From contig BSBM01000261.1 of NCBI GenBank assembly GCA_027924585.1, positions 977,501 to 1,041,500 on the forward strand: 64,000 bases of DNA, written 5' to 3'. The notes below the pieces were generated by a model. It made no database searches and was not told the origin of the DNA. It saw only the letters and a program-made list of their open reading frames with translations. The DNA is from Larix kaempferi. Lineage: Eukaryota > Streptophyta > Pinopsida > Pinales > Pinaceae. A program made the position numbers and the translations under genes. Position 1 is the stretch's first letter; the number at the start of each line of letters is the position of its first letter. This document shows, piece by piece, positions 54,702 through 64,000 of the stretch.

Positions 54702-57084
54702 GAATGCCCCCCAAAGCATGAAGCTGGTAGAATAAGATAGGTGAAATGCTTTGAAAGATGGATGGCAAGGACTTGCTGGTTGGAAGATGTTTTTGCAATA
54801 AAACTGACTTTGAGATCTAAGTCTCACATGACTCACAACATGGCTTCCGACCAATACAATGCAGATCCATGGTAGTCAGGACCGACTGAACACAATCATG
54901 TCTACTAGACACAATCATAGATCCATGATGAGATGATAACACAGCCACAACTAATAGAAAGTGGATCCATGTAATATGACTGAAACAATCTCCATTGCAA
55001 CCTGGGTAAGATATGATTTTCCCCAGGGTCTTCAAGCCGAACCTGCAATGATATGAATCTATCTATGTGATTACAATGTTTTGGAGTCGAACATGGTAGA
55101 AGCCACTTGATTACCGGTCATTGATGTATACCGTTAACAAGCGCGAGGGAAATCACCATTGATATCAATGACCCCCAAGGTATCATAGTAAACATCACCG
55201 AGCGTGAATCAATGAGTTGAGGTCGAACGCTCGATGAAATATTTCAATCAAGAGTCAATGATGTAAACTCATGTTGAAAGTGAGGTAACCTGCCATTAAG
55301 TCATGCAGGACCAAGGTACTCGATTGGTTTCTAAATTCAACCCTTGGATGATGTGTTGAAGTTGACAAGGATGAATCAGTTGAAGGAGGGCCATGATGAA
55401 TCTCCCATCATCGATACGAAACTTGATAACAGATGTTTGGAGTAGGTTGGACGGTAGAGTAATGTGCAAGCCTCACTCAGGGTAGACCAACATGATGGAA
55501 GGTGTACTGACTACAGATGATGAGTAACGAACATCTCTTGAACATGGGCATGGCATGACTCAACAGTATTGACATGATGAGAATGGTACTGACCCCCAAT
55601 GCAACTGATGATGGAAACATTCTTTGGATGACCCAAAGGAGTTACATGACTCATGGAATCAGCAAAACTTGTGGACAAACGGATTACCCAAGCACTGAAT
55701 GCAAATGAAAATGAGTGTCATTATCAAGATTAACTATGTACTACCGTAAATTATAATGTAACACAAAATATTTCATTTTTCCCCATCATGATTGATGAGT
55801 GCCTCTTTTTTTTTTTAACGAGCTTGAGGAGGGTAAACAGATGCTCGGTATAGCTCATCCCATGGATGAGTCCAATCCCAAATGTTTTATGAACCTAGGA
55901 TAGGAGGGTTCGCCCCATGACGGGCCATTCAATGTTAAATTTTAATGAGTCCATAGAAGGTAAACTCGATGTCATTTCATGTTTAGAGATTCTGAAAAGA
56001 ACTAAAGAAGACTCCAAAGGTCCTTTTTCGTAAAGTTAGCCTCTTCGCCTGGAAAAGGGTAAAACAACGTGAGAGAGGAATTTTCCAGTCATGATTGACT
56101 GGAGCATTCCTTTTTCGTAAATAGTGCCTCCTATTCCGAAAAAGGGATAAACTATCACCAGGAAGACGACTGTTCAAATACTTTTACAAGCGTGAATATA
56201 ACAAGTTTGCTTGACGATCTTTTCATATTTCGAGAGCCTGAAAAGAGCTTAAAGAAAGACTCTGAGGGGTTCCTTTTTCGTGGAAGTTTAATGAGCCCGA
56301 AAAAGTGATAAACTATAACTCGGTGACTTATTCTCATCATTTTACAAGCACGAGAAAGAACAAAGAGTTAGATCGGCGTCATTAATAATTGAATTTAATG
56401 AGCGAAATAATGACATAAAAATGCTCAACGAGTTGCTCATACCTGATAACATGTGCGAGATGACCACAATTGTGAAAAACAGTATTGATAAGGTATTTAA
56501 CTTCACCTGCAAGCTTTGAAACTAGGTCAAAATGATCAACTGAGTGTTCAAATATAGAAATAACTCCAACTATAGCAAAATAACCCACAATGGAATGAAT
56601 TAAAAAAGGAATATGCTCTTTTTTATATAAAATGGGGTAAATAGTGAAAATCAATTACTATTTGTTTTTACTAAGTTGCAGAGGTGAAAAATACCATTTG
56701 GAGTTGTTTTTCCAGTGCTGATTCCTAGAGCTACGACTGACCATTTCCCACACTGTCAATTCGAGGTAACCCAAATCTTAGCCTTCTTTCTTTCCAGTGG
56801 ATTACATTTTTTATTTTCTTGCATTTTATTGGGTTTTGAGCATGCTTGGTGAGGGATATTGCGCTCGCGGTCCAGCGTAGTCTCCCCTTTCGGGAACTGC
56901 ATCGTTCTTGCGCCGGCGCAAAACCCAAACTAATGTCTTGCACCGGTGGTTTCCTATCCGCAAGGACAGTCAACGCCGGTGGAGGTCCATATTGTATGCT
57001 CAAAATCCAACCACAAAAAAGTATTTCTGATGAGTTGGAAAGATTCTAATAGTGTTTTTATGGGCTATTGGACAGGGTTGGAGT
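54702..57084 (-). other. gypsy-3 PPT and 3' non-coding region
   Basis: It begins with a PPT (minus GGGGGGCATTC at 54702-54712). 55980-56340 contains repeated TTTTTCGTAAA..., CCGAAAAAGGGATAAAC and CTGAAAAGAGCTTAA motifs that match 40560-40800 of gypsy-2 in the same order. No ORF is credible. A GC-rich patch at about 56865-56985 contains GCGCCGGCGC. The rest is unassigned. Confidence 0.65.
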
Positions 57085-58304
57085 GATAAAAATGATTTAG
57101 TGGCGTGAAAGGGAACATGAGCTTGATGATGCCCAAGTGGCAAATGACCCTCAATGCATGGCTGCTTTGAGGAAGTGTGGACTATTGAAGTACTTCCAGG
57201 TTCCGGGCATGAGGGCCCAAGTTGCATTGTTGGAGTACCTGATCCAATGTTGGGATCCGGTGCAACAACACTTTCAGATCGGCATGCACACTCTGACGAT
57301 AGATGTCGAGGACATCTATTTCTTGACGGGGCCATCCCGACAGGGAAATCCCATAGCTCTATCTAGATCACGAGGAGGTGGTCACATTGTGGAGGATCTT
57401 CTATATCAGTGGTGCCATGCCGGTACACAGATGGTAGGTGGGAAAAATCCCATAAAGGAGGTGAGAGATCGACCTCTTCGAACCGTCCTATTCACCATTG
57501 TGAGAGTGGTTGGCATCATATCCCCTCATCTGGAGATTAAATCCTAGATGATGTATGCCGAGGAGTGTATGGCCCCAATGGTGTTCAACTGGTGTGAGGG
57601 ACTTCTCATCAGTTTACGATATCAGTTGACCAAATGCCGGTGCGGGGCATTGAAGCAATTTGGTTATGGTTCTGTGGTGGTCTCTTTTTTCTTAGAGCGG
57701 GTACCGCACCTGCGTCCACAGGTTTAGGTCGATGATCCGGATGCAGGGACCCTCACATGATTCGATGGGAAGAGGTGATGGCCCGACATGGTGGCGGGGG
57801 TCCCATTATTGGTTACAGTACAGGTTTCTTCAGCTGGTTGAGGAGCCAGCTCCTCATCGTCGAGGATTTCCCCTAAGACGGGACTAACTTCAGAGGTGAT
57901 CCCAACCTACTGCTTCTCGAGGGGGCACACTGGGGTGATATCGGAAAGAACAACAACTGGACTGTGTTTTTCATTTTATATATATTATATTTTTTTGGAT
58001 TAGTACTGATAATTGACATATGTTTTATGCATATGTGCGCCCGGTGCGGTCGGTCGGATTCTCTCCTATTGCACGGAGAGGAGAGGTGCTGAAGATAGGA
58101 CCCACCACACGAGATGCTGTTGGGGAGATGGAGGAGGTGGAGGAGAACCTCCGGAGGCTGACACTAGATATTGAGGAGCCAACAGTCCATTCCCTCCCCC
58201 ACAACTATCAGCGACATACAGTTGGTGTGTCCGAGCATTTTGGTTCGCTGCTTAGGAGAGTATCAAGGGCCATTATCTGTTATCATGAGCGTCATAGGGA
58301 CTAG
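57085..58304 (+). pseudogene. Plant mobile domain (MAIN-like/PMD) ORF, antisense to gypsy-3
   Basis: The plus-strand frame from about 57100 gives WREREHELDDAQVANDP and continues in 57137-57547: RKCGLLKYFQVPGMRAQ, LLEYLIQCWDPVQQHF, HTLTIDVEDIYFLTGPSRQG. These are the hallmark blocks of the PMD ('aminotransferase-like, plant mobile') family. After a TAG it continues with CMAPMVFNWCEGLLISL to about 57730, then broken frames. A separate open segment (58020-58304) is helical and charged (TRDAVGEMEEVEENLRRL, VSEHFGSLLRRVSRAI) and could be a C-terminal exon. PMD proteins occur in host silencing factors and in TEs. Several stops mean this copy is dead. Confidence 0.75.
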
Positions 58305-58569
58305 ACTCATGTTATGCATATAATGAAAGCCATGAGCTTAAGATTTTGTATCGGATGATTTCTACAAAAAGCTTATATGCTTCAGATTTTTGTATCAACA
58401 CTATCATTTTGTATTATGATATATACAAACTCTATCGGCGGATTTATGTATTTTGTTCTAATGGTGATTGATGGGATCTTGTCTATGTGTTTTGCTTATA
58501 CTATGGATGACTTACATGTTATGTATGTCTTTGTATTTTTGGATATTTTATGTGTGTGCAATGTACTGA
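58305..58569. other. Spacer between antisense PMD ORF and second RNase H
   Basis: AT-rich, no clear coding; the plus-strand ORF 58377-58574 is Met/Tyr/Phe-rich and unsupported. Confidence 0.4.
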
Positions 58570-58965
58570 TCTAGGATAAAATTGGCCATCGAGTCAGCAA
58601 CCATGTTCATGTCTCATGGAATGTGCAGGTATTGAACAGATTCAAAGGACCTCTCCAAGAGATGAACTCGTTAGAAAAGACGGAGTAGCGCAGGTTCATG
58701 GATAGCATAGATCCGGTTGAGATGAGAAACCACTAGTTGTGAATCGAGATGGATAACAATGTGGCTCATACCCAAGGAAAGAGCGTCAGTTAAGGTTCCA
58801 ATCACTGCATGATATTCCACAACATTATTGGTTGCGTATCCTAGAAAATTTCCTCCTGAGCTGATAAGCTCACCGGTAGGGGAATAAAGTACCAGGCTGC
58901 CGAAGCAAGGTTATGGGTATGCTGGCTGGCGCCGTCCACAAATCCAAAACAGGTTTCCATATGCA
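58570..58965 (-). pseudogene. Second RNase H domain, downstream of gypsy-3 integrase
   Basis: The minus strand encodes CFGFVDGASQHTHNLASAAW, then after a frameshift GNFLGYATNNVVEYHAVIGT, LTDALSLGMSHIVIHLDSQL, VVSHLNRIYAIHEPALLRLF and VADSMANFILD. The RNase H catalytic acids appear as D (VDGAS), E (VEYHA) and D (HLDSQ). Stops (TAA, TGA) occur in the second half. This is a full-size domain distinct from the one before integrase. It lies about 120 bp past the integrase stop in a different frame, so it would need a separate ORF, frameshifting or splicing. Confidence 0.8.
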
Positions 58966-59085
58966 CATGCAGACATAACATGGTATAAGTATAAAAACAA
59001 GATCCTGGCACACTAAAACAGATCATCACACCACACAAAACACACGCCATGTACACTATATACAAAATACTTATGCGTGAAAGAC

Positions 59086-60522
59086 TCAGGCATAGTACCT
59101 CTTCAGGCAGAGCCCATTGCGAGGCTCTCCCAAAGATATTCCATCGTAATCCTCTAGCTCGTATGCCCCCTTCTCCAAGACACCTTTTACGATGTATGAC
59201 CCATGCCACATGGACTCAAACTTACCTGCCCCTAACTTATCGTTCTTTTGGTCATCTGTGAGGACCAAACCACCCTCGTTGAAGACACAAGGTTTGACCG
59301 ACTTATCATACTGAGCTTTGATACGTTTCTTATGTGCCTCGTTGGCAAGAGAAGCATCGCTGCGAGTCTCGTCCAGTTTTTCTAGGTGAAAGAAGCATTC
59401 TTCCTCAGTAGTGGTGTTCGGGAGAAGTTCAACTGCAAGTTTGAGAGATGGAATCTTGCACTCTATTGGTAAAACTGCCTCTAATCCATATTCTAGTTGA
59501 AACGGTGTAAATCCAGTGGCAGTCTTGACGGAGGTCCGGTATGTCCATAGGGCAGAAGAGAGCATGTTATGCCAGTTTGATTTGTCTATACCCACCATGC
59601 GTTGGATTATGGTTTTGAAGACCTTATTGATGGCCTCTACTTTTTTGTTGGACTGTGGATAGTAAGGGATTGAGTTTTCATGGCGAAAACCCAGTCTAGC
59701 GCTCAATTCATCTACCATCTAGTTTTTAAAGTGAGATCCGTGATTGGTGACTATGGCTTGTGAAACTCCAAAACGCACAATGACATGATTAAACATGAAG
59801 AGTGCGGTGGTTTTTCCATCCTCATTGTACGTAGGCATAGCCTTGTCCCATTTAGTGAAATAATCAATGACTACCATGACATAACCATGCCCCCTAGCCG
59901 AGGTAGGCTTACAGTGATTGAAATTTATGCCCCATTTTGCAAAGGGGCCGACGGCAATAACCGAATGTAAAGGGGCTGGATGGGAGCGCTTTTTAAATTG
60001 AAATTGTTGGCATGGGGGACACTTCTTAACGGACTCAATGCAGTCCTTGAAGATCATCGACCAATAATATCCCACGCGTAGTATCTTTTGGGTCGTAGCC
60101 ATCCCAGAAAGATGACCGCAAAAATCCCCGGAGTGACAGTCATTCAGGACATGTTCAGCCTCCTCGTGTGTTAGACAATGTCGAAGAATGGAATCAACAC
60201 CACGACGATAGAGGGTATCACCAATGATTAAGTAGTACTTGGTGTGGTGGCGTACATGAAGAAAGTCGTCACGAGATAGTTGGGGGTTGAACCATTGGGT
60301 TTGAATATATAAGGTAATGTCTCCATACCATGGGTCAGACGTGATGATTAGAAACAACGACTCGTCGGGGAGAGAGTCGATGGGATCAGTATCTAAATCA
60401 ACACGGGGAAGGTCACAAATGAGCTCCGCAAAGAATAAGGATTTCTTTGACTTGGCCTTCTCGAAGAGGATATAAAATTCCTGAAGTATCACGATCCAAC
60501 ATGAATACTTTTCCCCGAGCAC
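59086..60522 (-). pseudogene. pol: gypsy-3 integrase (one in-frame stop, catalytic Asp changes)
   Basis: One frame with a single TAG at 59719-59721. H2C2 zinc finger: HVLNDCHSGDFCGH and KKCPPCQQF. In the core, WGINFNHCKP has Asn where the first catalytic Asp is expected, and IVTNHGSHFKN has Asn at the second; the Glu is kept (QSNKKVEAINKVFK). The C-terminal part includes WTYRTSVKTATGFTPFQLEY and MWHGSYIVKGVLEKGAYELE, ending LCLKRYYA. No chromodomain is seen. The N-terminal part (60522-60330) is the tail of the RNase H/connection region. Confidence 0.92.
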
Positions 60523-60539
60523 CTAACATGTAAGGATGT

Positions 60540-60900
60540 GGTACATGGAGTTCGAGTTGGTAGTGGTGCAGAGTAGCATGTAGTGCTGGAAGTTTTGGAT
60601 TGAAATGACTGTCGCGAGAGCGACTTTCTCGATATGCGAATAATGGGTTTCACAGTCAATAAGACCCTTACTTAGGTAATAGATCACATGTTCCTGGGCA
60701 TTATCGTCTTCCTAGACCAAGACCATGGCGATCATGGTGGAGAAAGAGGAAAGATAAAGGATATAATCCTTATAGTAATTGGGAAGTTGGAGAATAGGGG
60801 CGTGAGTAATGGCATGTTTCAAACTGTCAAAGGATTGTTGCGCTTGATCGTCCCAGATGAAGGGGACGTCCTTCTTTAGTAATCGCATATAGCCCTATGT
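60540..60900 (-). pseudogene. pol: gypsy-3 first RNase H (between RT and integrase)
   Basis: The minus strand gives PFIWDDQAQQSFDSLKHAIT, ILQLPNYYKDYILYLSSFST, then a stop, HVIYYLSKGLIDCETHYSHI and EKVALATVISIQNFQHYML. This matches the RT-connected RNase H of gypsy elements. The expected catalytic Asp in 'L..D.S' is Ser here (LYLSSFS), so it is inactive or decayed. Confidence 0.8.
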
Positions 60901-60949
60901 CTTTTTAGCGAAATTACAAAAAAACATTGTAGGTAGTTTTCCTTCCCTT

Positions 60950-61810
60950 GCAAACTTTGCAGTTACGAAATATCAGTGGGAGGTGGGAGATAAATAATGG
61001 CTTCCACCTTCAAGGGATCAATGCGGATCCCATCTTTTGAAATGATGAATCCTAGGAGGCGTTCTAAATCAACGCAGAATATGCACTTGTGAGGATTTAG
61101 ACGGCTGTTATACCACCTGCATCTGAGGAATGCCGACGTTAGATGATAAATGTGGAACTCACAATGCTGCGAATGAGCAGGGAGATCATCCAGGTAGGGC
61201 TCCACAAAGTCCTTCACGTCATGAAAAGCATATGAAAAAGGCCGTTGGAATGTAGTGCCAGCAATTTTGAGGCCAAACAGGATTTTACGATAAGAAAACA
61301 TACCCCAAGGGAAGATGAAAGCGGTCTTGTTTTGGTCGTTCGGGTGGATATCAATCTAGTTGTAACCTGAAAAGCCATCCATAAAGGAAAAGATGACATT
61401 TCCGATGCAATTGTTAATGATTTGATCGATGAAGGGAGTAGGGTAATTGTCCTTAGGACAAGCCTTGTTCAAATCCTGATAATCGATAGAGATGTGGATA
61501 GTTCCCTGCTTCTTGGCCATAGGGACAACATTAGAGACCCATTATGTTAAAGGAACAGGGTAGATAAAGCCGGCTTTCAAGCGATTTTCAATCTCAGCTT
61601 TAATTGCCACAGTTTTTCGAGGGTGCACTGGTCGTAAATTTTGGTAGACTGGTTTAGCATCGGGATAGGTTTGGATCTCATGCACAATAATGGAAGGAAC
61701 TATCCCGGGCACTTCCTCGTAGGACCATGCAAATGCATCGCGTAACTATTTGAATAAGGCCGTGTATGTGGTGATCTCTTCGGGAGAACAATTATGGCCT
61801 AACTAAATAT
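60950..61810 (-). pseudogene. pol: gypsy-3 reverse transcriptase
   Basis: Pre-RT segment DAFAWSYEEVPGIVPS at about 61720, matching the end of the gypsy-2 ORF. Then AEIENRLKAGFIYPVPLT, NVVPMAKKQGTIHISIDYQD, LNKACPKDNYPTPFIDQIIN, SYRKILFGLKIAGTTFQRPF, and the catalytic YxDD box PYLDDLPAHSQH, followed by ERLLGFIISKDGIRIDPLKV. Three or more stops are visible, for example in 'PLT*WVS' and before 'IDIHPNDQNKT'. Confidence 0.9.
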
Positions 61811-62479
61811 GTTCCACGACACCAAGGGTAACTCATATGTCAATCGAAGTGGTGGGCTCGATGTTTTCCAATTTTCCTTCTGTAACCATATCGCAAGTGA
61901 GGATCGATGACTGTGGGCAAGGATAGACATCTAGATTCTGGTGTAAACATGGTTGTGATGTTGTTCTCCACGGAGTCTAATGGGGGTAGGAAAGATGATC
62001 GAAGGTGGAATTTTTTGAATGGGGGGTCATCCGCACTCATAATCTCCATAATGGATTCATTAGAGTGAAAAGTATGGAGCAGAGGATATGGATAGGGTGA
62101 CGTCCACTGTAGAGAACTGCATGTAGAGGCCACCACCAAGTGGTCCTCAGGGGCTGACTAGATAGCCTCATAAGTAGCTTCAGCTGGTGAGAGAGGCATG
62201 GTATCTCCAATCAAATTCATGGCAGCCTCATTGGGTATGAGCCATGGATCTGGAGAGTTGGAAGATTATGGAATCATGGAGGATATCATTTTCACCATGG
62301 CAACATGGTTAGGGGGATCCGGGGTTGGAAAGACGCCCATAAGAGATGAGTCTTTTATGAGGCCAACCCCCACGCTCCCATATAGCTGCGAAGATTGTCC
62401 TAGTAGAGAGACATTATCGTCAGTATGAGTAGCGGTGTCCAGTGTAAAGAAGTCCAATTGGTCGACGGTGACAATTTAG
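61811..62479 (-). other. gypsy-3 linker between protease and RT
   Basis: Broken coding on the minus strand (for example SMVVASTCSSLQWTSPYPYP and MEIMSADDPPFKKFHLRSS) corresponding to the variable linker seen in gypsy-2. No domain recognised. Confidence 0.55.
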
Positions 62480-62985
62480 CCTTGATGGGGGAATTGCACA
62501 ACGTAGAAGACAGATGACGCAACCACAGTCATGGTGTAAAACTAGTTACAACCAATCAAGAGATTATAATCCAAAGGGGAAGCTACCACTTCCACATTAA
62601 TGGTTGCATTCTTGCCCCCCAACTCTACTTCTAAGGCTTGTAAGAGCCCGTAAGGTTAGAATCCACGACCGTCGAATGCTTTCAAGGTGGTGGGGGGACT
62701 ATTTAGCTCAGGAGAGTCGATGGCTCATCAGCAGGATAACGACATGACCGAGGTGGAAGCACCTTCGTCTAACACCGTACGATGGATTGTCTTCCCAGCA
62801 ACCTTCGTGGCAACTTGAAAGGCCAGATGATGGGAAAGCCTCGATTTAAAGTACTCGAGTTTGAACATGATTGTGTTTGAGGAATCCGGGTCTACCGCGC
62901 TGATGGAAATGAGAACGGTATTGCATTGATTGGGACAATTTTGCAAGACTTCTAGCATCGACATGGCACAAGGATCTTGTGCCAA
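62480..62985 (-). pseudogene. pro: gypsy-3 aspartic protease
   Basis: SMLEVLQNCPNQCNTVLISI and HLAFQVATKVAGKTIHRTVL are followed by DEGASTSVMSLSC, the same DEGAST variant as gypsy-2, then a stop. The frame continues with broken traces to about 62480. The parallel MSALEVLKNCPSQRKTLLSA segment in gypsy-2 confirms common descent. Confidence 0.88.
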
Positions 62986-63039
62986 GTCCCTACAATGTTA
63001 TAATTTTGAGCTTCCCAAGCATTAGGATTGAAAACTGAT

Positions 63040-64000
63040 TTTTGAATTGTGCTCTTAGGCGGATGCAACACTGACTCTAATGAAGGTTTCTGAATGGTGA
63101 GAGGACCTTGCGGCATGGAAATATCTGGAGTAGAGGTGGAATCTTTTTCAGTATTACTTCCAACAGGTTCCTTAGGAGGGATCGAGTCGTATGATCGTGA
63201 TCGTGTGTTTAGGTTAACTGTTTCACTATGCATAATGAGAACATGTGTGGTGGAGGATGTTTCTCCTTGCGAAGGAGGTGGTTGTGTGATCAGTTGTTGA
63301 TTCTGGGTGGGGAAGGGATCGTTGAGAACTGCAGGAGTGGAGTTTCCCTTGAGAAACCTCTGAATTTTGTCCCTACGCAGGCATTCCTTGGTGAAATGAT
63401 AATCACCACATAGTAAACAAGGATACTTGACCTTCCATTTCTGCTTCGTGTCTTCAGAAGATTTCTTGTGTTCCTACTGATTGAAAGATTTCTTGGGTTT
63501 ACCCTTGGTCTTCTTCTTGCCATCGGATTTATGAGGGGAAGATGATTGGACAGAATTCACCTCTTCGGTGGAAGCATGAGTAGTGGATTTGGATGTATTG
63601 TGGCCAGCTTGTGCCAAGGGTGGAGAGGAACCATGATGGTTCGAGGATCCATCACTTTTGTAGTATGATGGGAGTTAAGGGAACCGATAATTCTGTCGGC
63701 TTGAGGTCCCTTGGGTGGTTTTGCAGGGTTGTATGTAGGGAAGGGGGATTCCGGAACAATGTCATACAATGTGCCAGATTGAGCGTAGACAAGGTCTAAA
63801 TACTGGGCACGAGCAATAGCTTGTTCCTCTGTGACGACCCCACCCATTGCCATGTCTCGAGATACGGTGTGTAAAAGAGACTTCGTGAACCAGTCGGCTA
63901 AGAGTTGGTCTGGAATGGGAGCTTTACTGAGACATTATCTCCTCCACCACTCATGGATATGATCGGATATATGAGTTGCGATGGTTTGGCGGAGTGAGGT
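63040..64000 (-). pseudogene. gag: gypsy-3 gag C-terminal half (runs off the window)
   Basis: From the right edge the minus strand reads TSLRQTIATHISDHIHEWWR, a stop, PDQLLADWFTKSLLHTVSRD, then EEQAIARAQYLDLVYAQSGT. This aligns with gypsy-2 gag (ATHITDHIHEW, DDRIFLDWFLKSLLP, KAQQFDLIYAQSG). A nucleocapsid knuckle CLLCGDYHFTKEC (CX2CX3HX4C) lies at about 63390-63430. Frames are broken at several points. The N-terminus is beyond base 64000. Confidence 0.88.

Larger units (their letters stand above)
53927..64000 (-). mobile_element. gypsy-3: old, long Tat-like Ty3-gypsy element, 5' end outside the window
   Basis: Minus-strand order: gag (64000-63290), protease (62985-62480), pre-RT and RT (about 61800-60950), first RNase H (about 60900-60540), integrase (60522-59086), second RNase H (about 58965-58570), an antisense PMD ORF (57085-58304, plus strand), a 3' non-coding region resembling gypsy-2 (56700-54702), PPT and LTR. 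Nearly every domain carries stops. Dual RNase H and YLDDLPAHS in RT point to the Tat lineage. The 5' LTR should lie to the right of the window. Confidence 0.85.

Noticed and set aside
56846-57049. Small ORFs on both strands in a GC-rich patch
   Set aside because: Overlapping, no recognisable domain, and inside the non-coding 3' part of gypsy-3.

Overview
This window reads as a repeat-rich nuclear segment of a land plant, probably an angiosperm with a large, TE-dense genome. The evidence is Ty1-copia elements with plant-type initiator-tRNA-Met primer sites, Tat/Ogre-like Ty3-gypsy elements, L1-type plant LINEs, a plant mobile domain (PMD) ORF and an En/Spm-type Transposase_24 domain. There is no operon-like organisation, and I found no intact host gene, rRNA, tRNA or CRISPR array. 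The species cannot be named from the sequence.

Layout, left to right. 1-5508: minus-strand Ty1-copia element (copia-1) with decayed gag, a pol broken by two in-frame stops and one frameshift, PBS and 5' LTR; its 3' LTR is off the window. 5509-7509: very large imperfect GAT trinucleotide arrays, the last switching strand. 10272-14320: a multi-exon plus-strand pseudogene joining a SET domain, an array of repeated symmetric exons and a Transposase_24 domain. 14.3-20.4 kb: mostly unrecognised AT-rich DNA with local repeats. 20.4-24.4 kb: 3' end of a plus-strand gypsy-like element with a gag remnant, PPT and a putative 2.76-kb LTR (21610-24366) carrying an ~80-bp minisatellite. 24.4-28.9 kb: AT-rich, microsatellites and possible exon fragments. 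28928-34020: complete but mutated copia-2 (both LTRs, PBS, PPT, TSD CTAGT). 36.5-38.2 and 48.5-49.76 kb: two halves of one minus-strand LINE, split by 38230-48508, a structurally complete 10.28-kb gypsy element with 722-bp LTRs that look identical and a perfect TTAGG TSD. That element encodes only gag-protease and stops at the RT boundary. 51.9-53.9 kb: a second, decayed plus-strand LINE. 53.9-64.0 kb: an older, much longer relative of the 10.28-kb element (minus strand), with gag, protease, RT, RNase H, integrase, a second RNase H downstream of integrase, and an antisense PMD ORF.

The most interesting relationship is between the last two gypsy elements. They share gag, the unusual DEGAST protease motif, the segment just before RT, and a recognisable 3' noncoding region. 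The short young copy therefore looks like a non-autonomous derivative of the longer family, presumably mobilised in trans. The older copy shows the longer architecture: dual RNase H with the second copy after integrase, and an oppositely oriented PMD ORF. Many premature stops in the window are TAG codons explainable as CAG to TAG, as expected from methylation-driven deamination. All functional statements are from reading alone; no database search was run.
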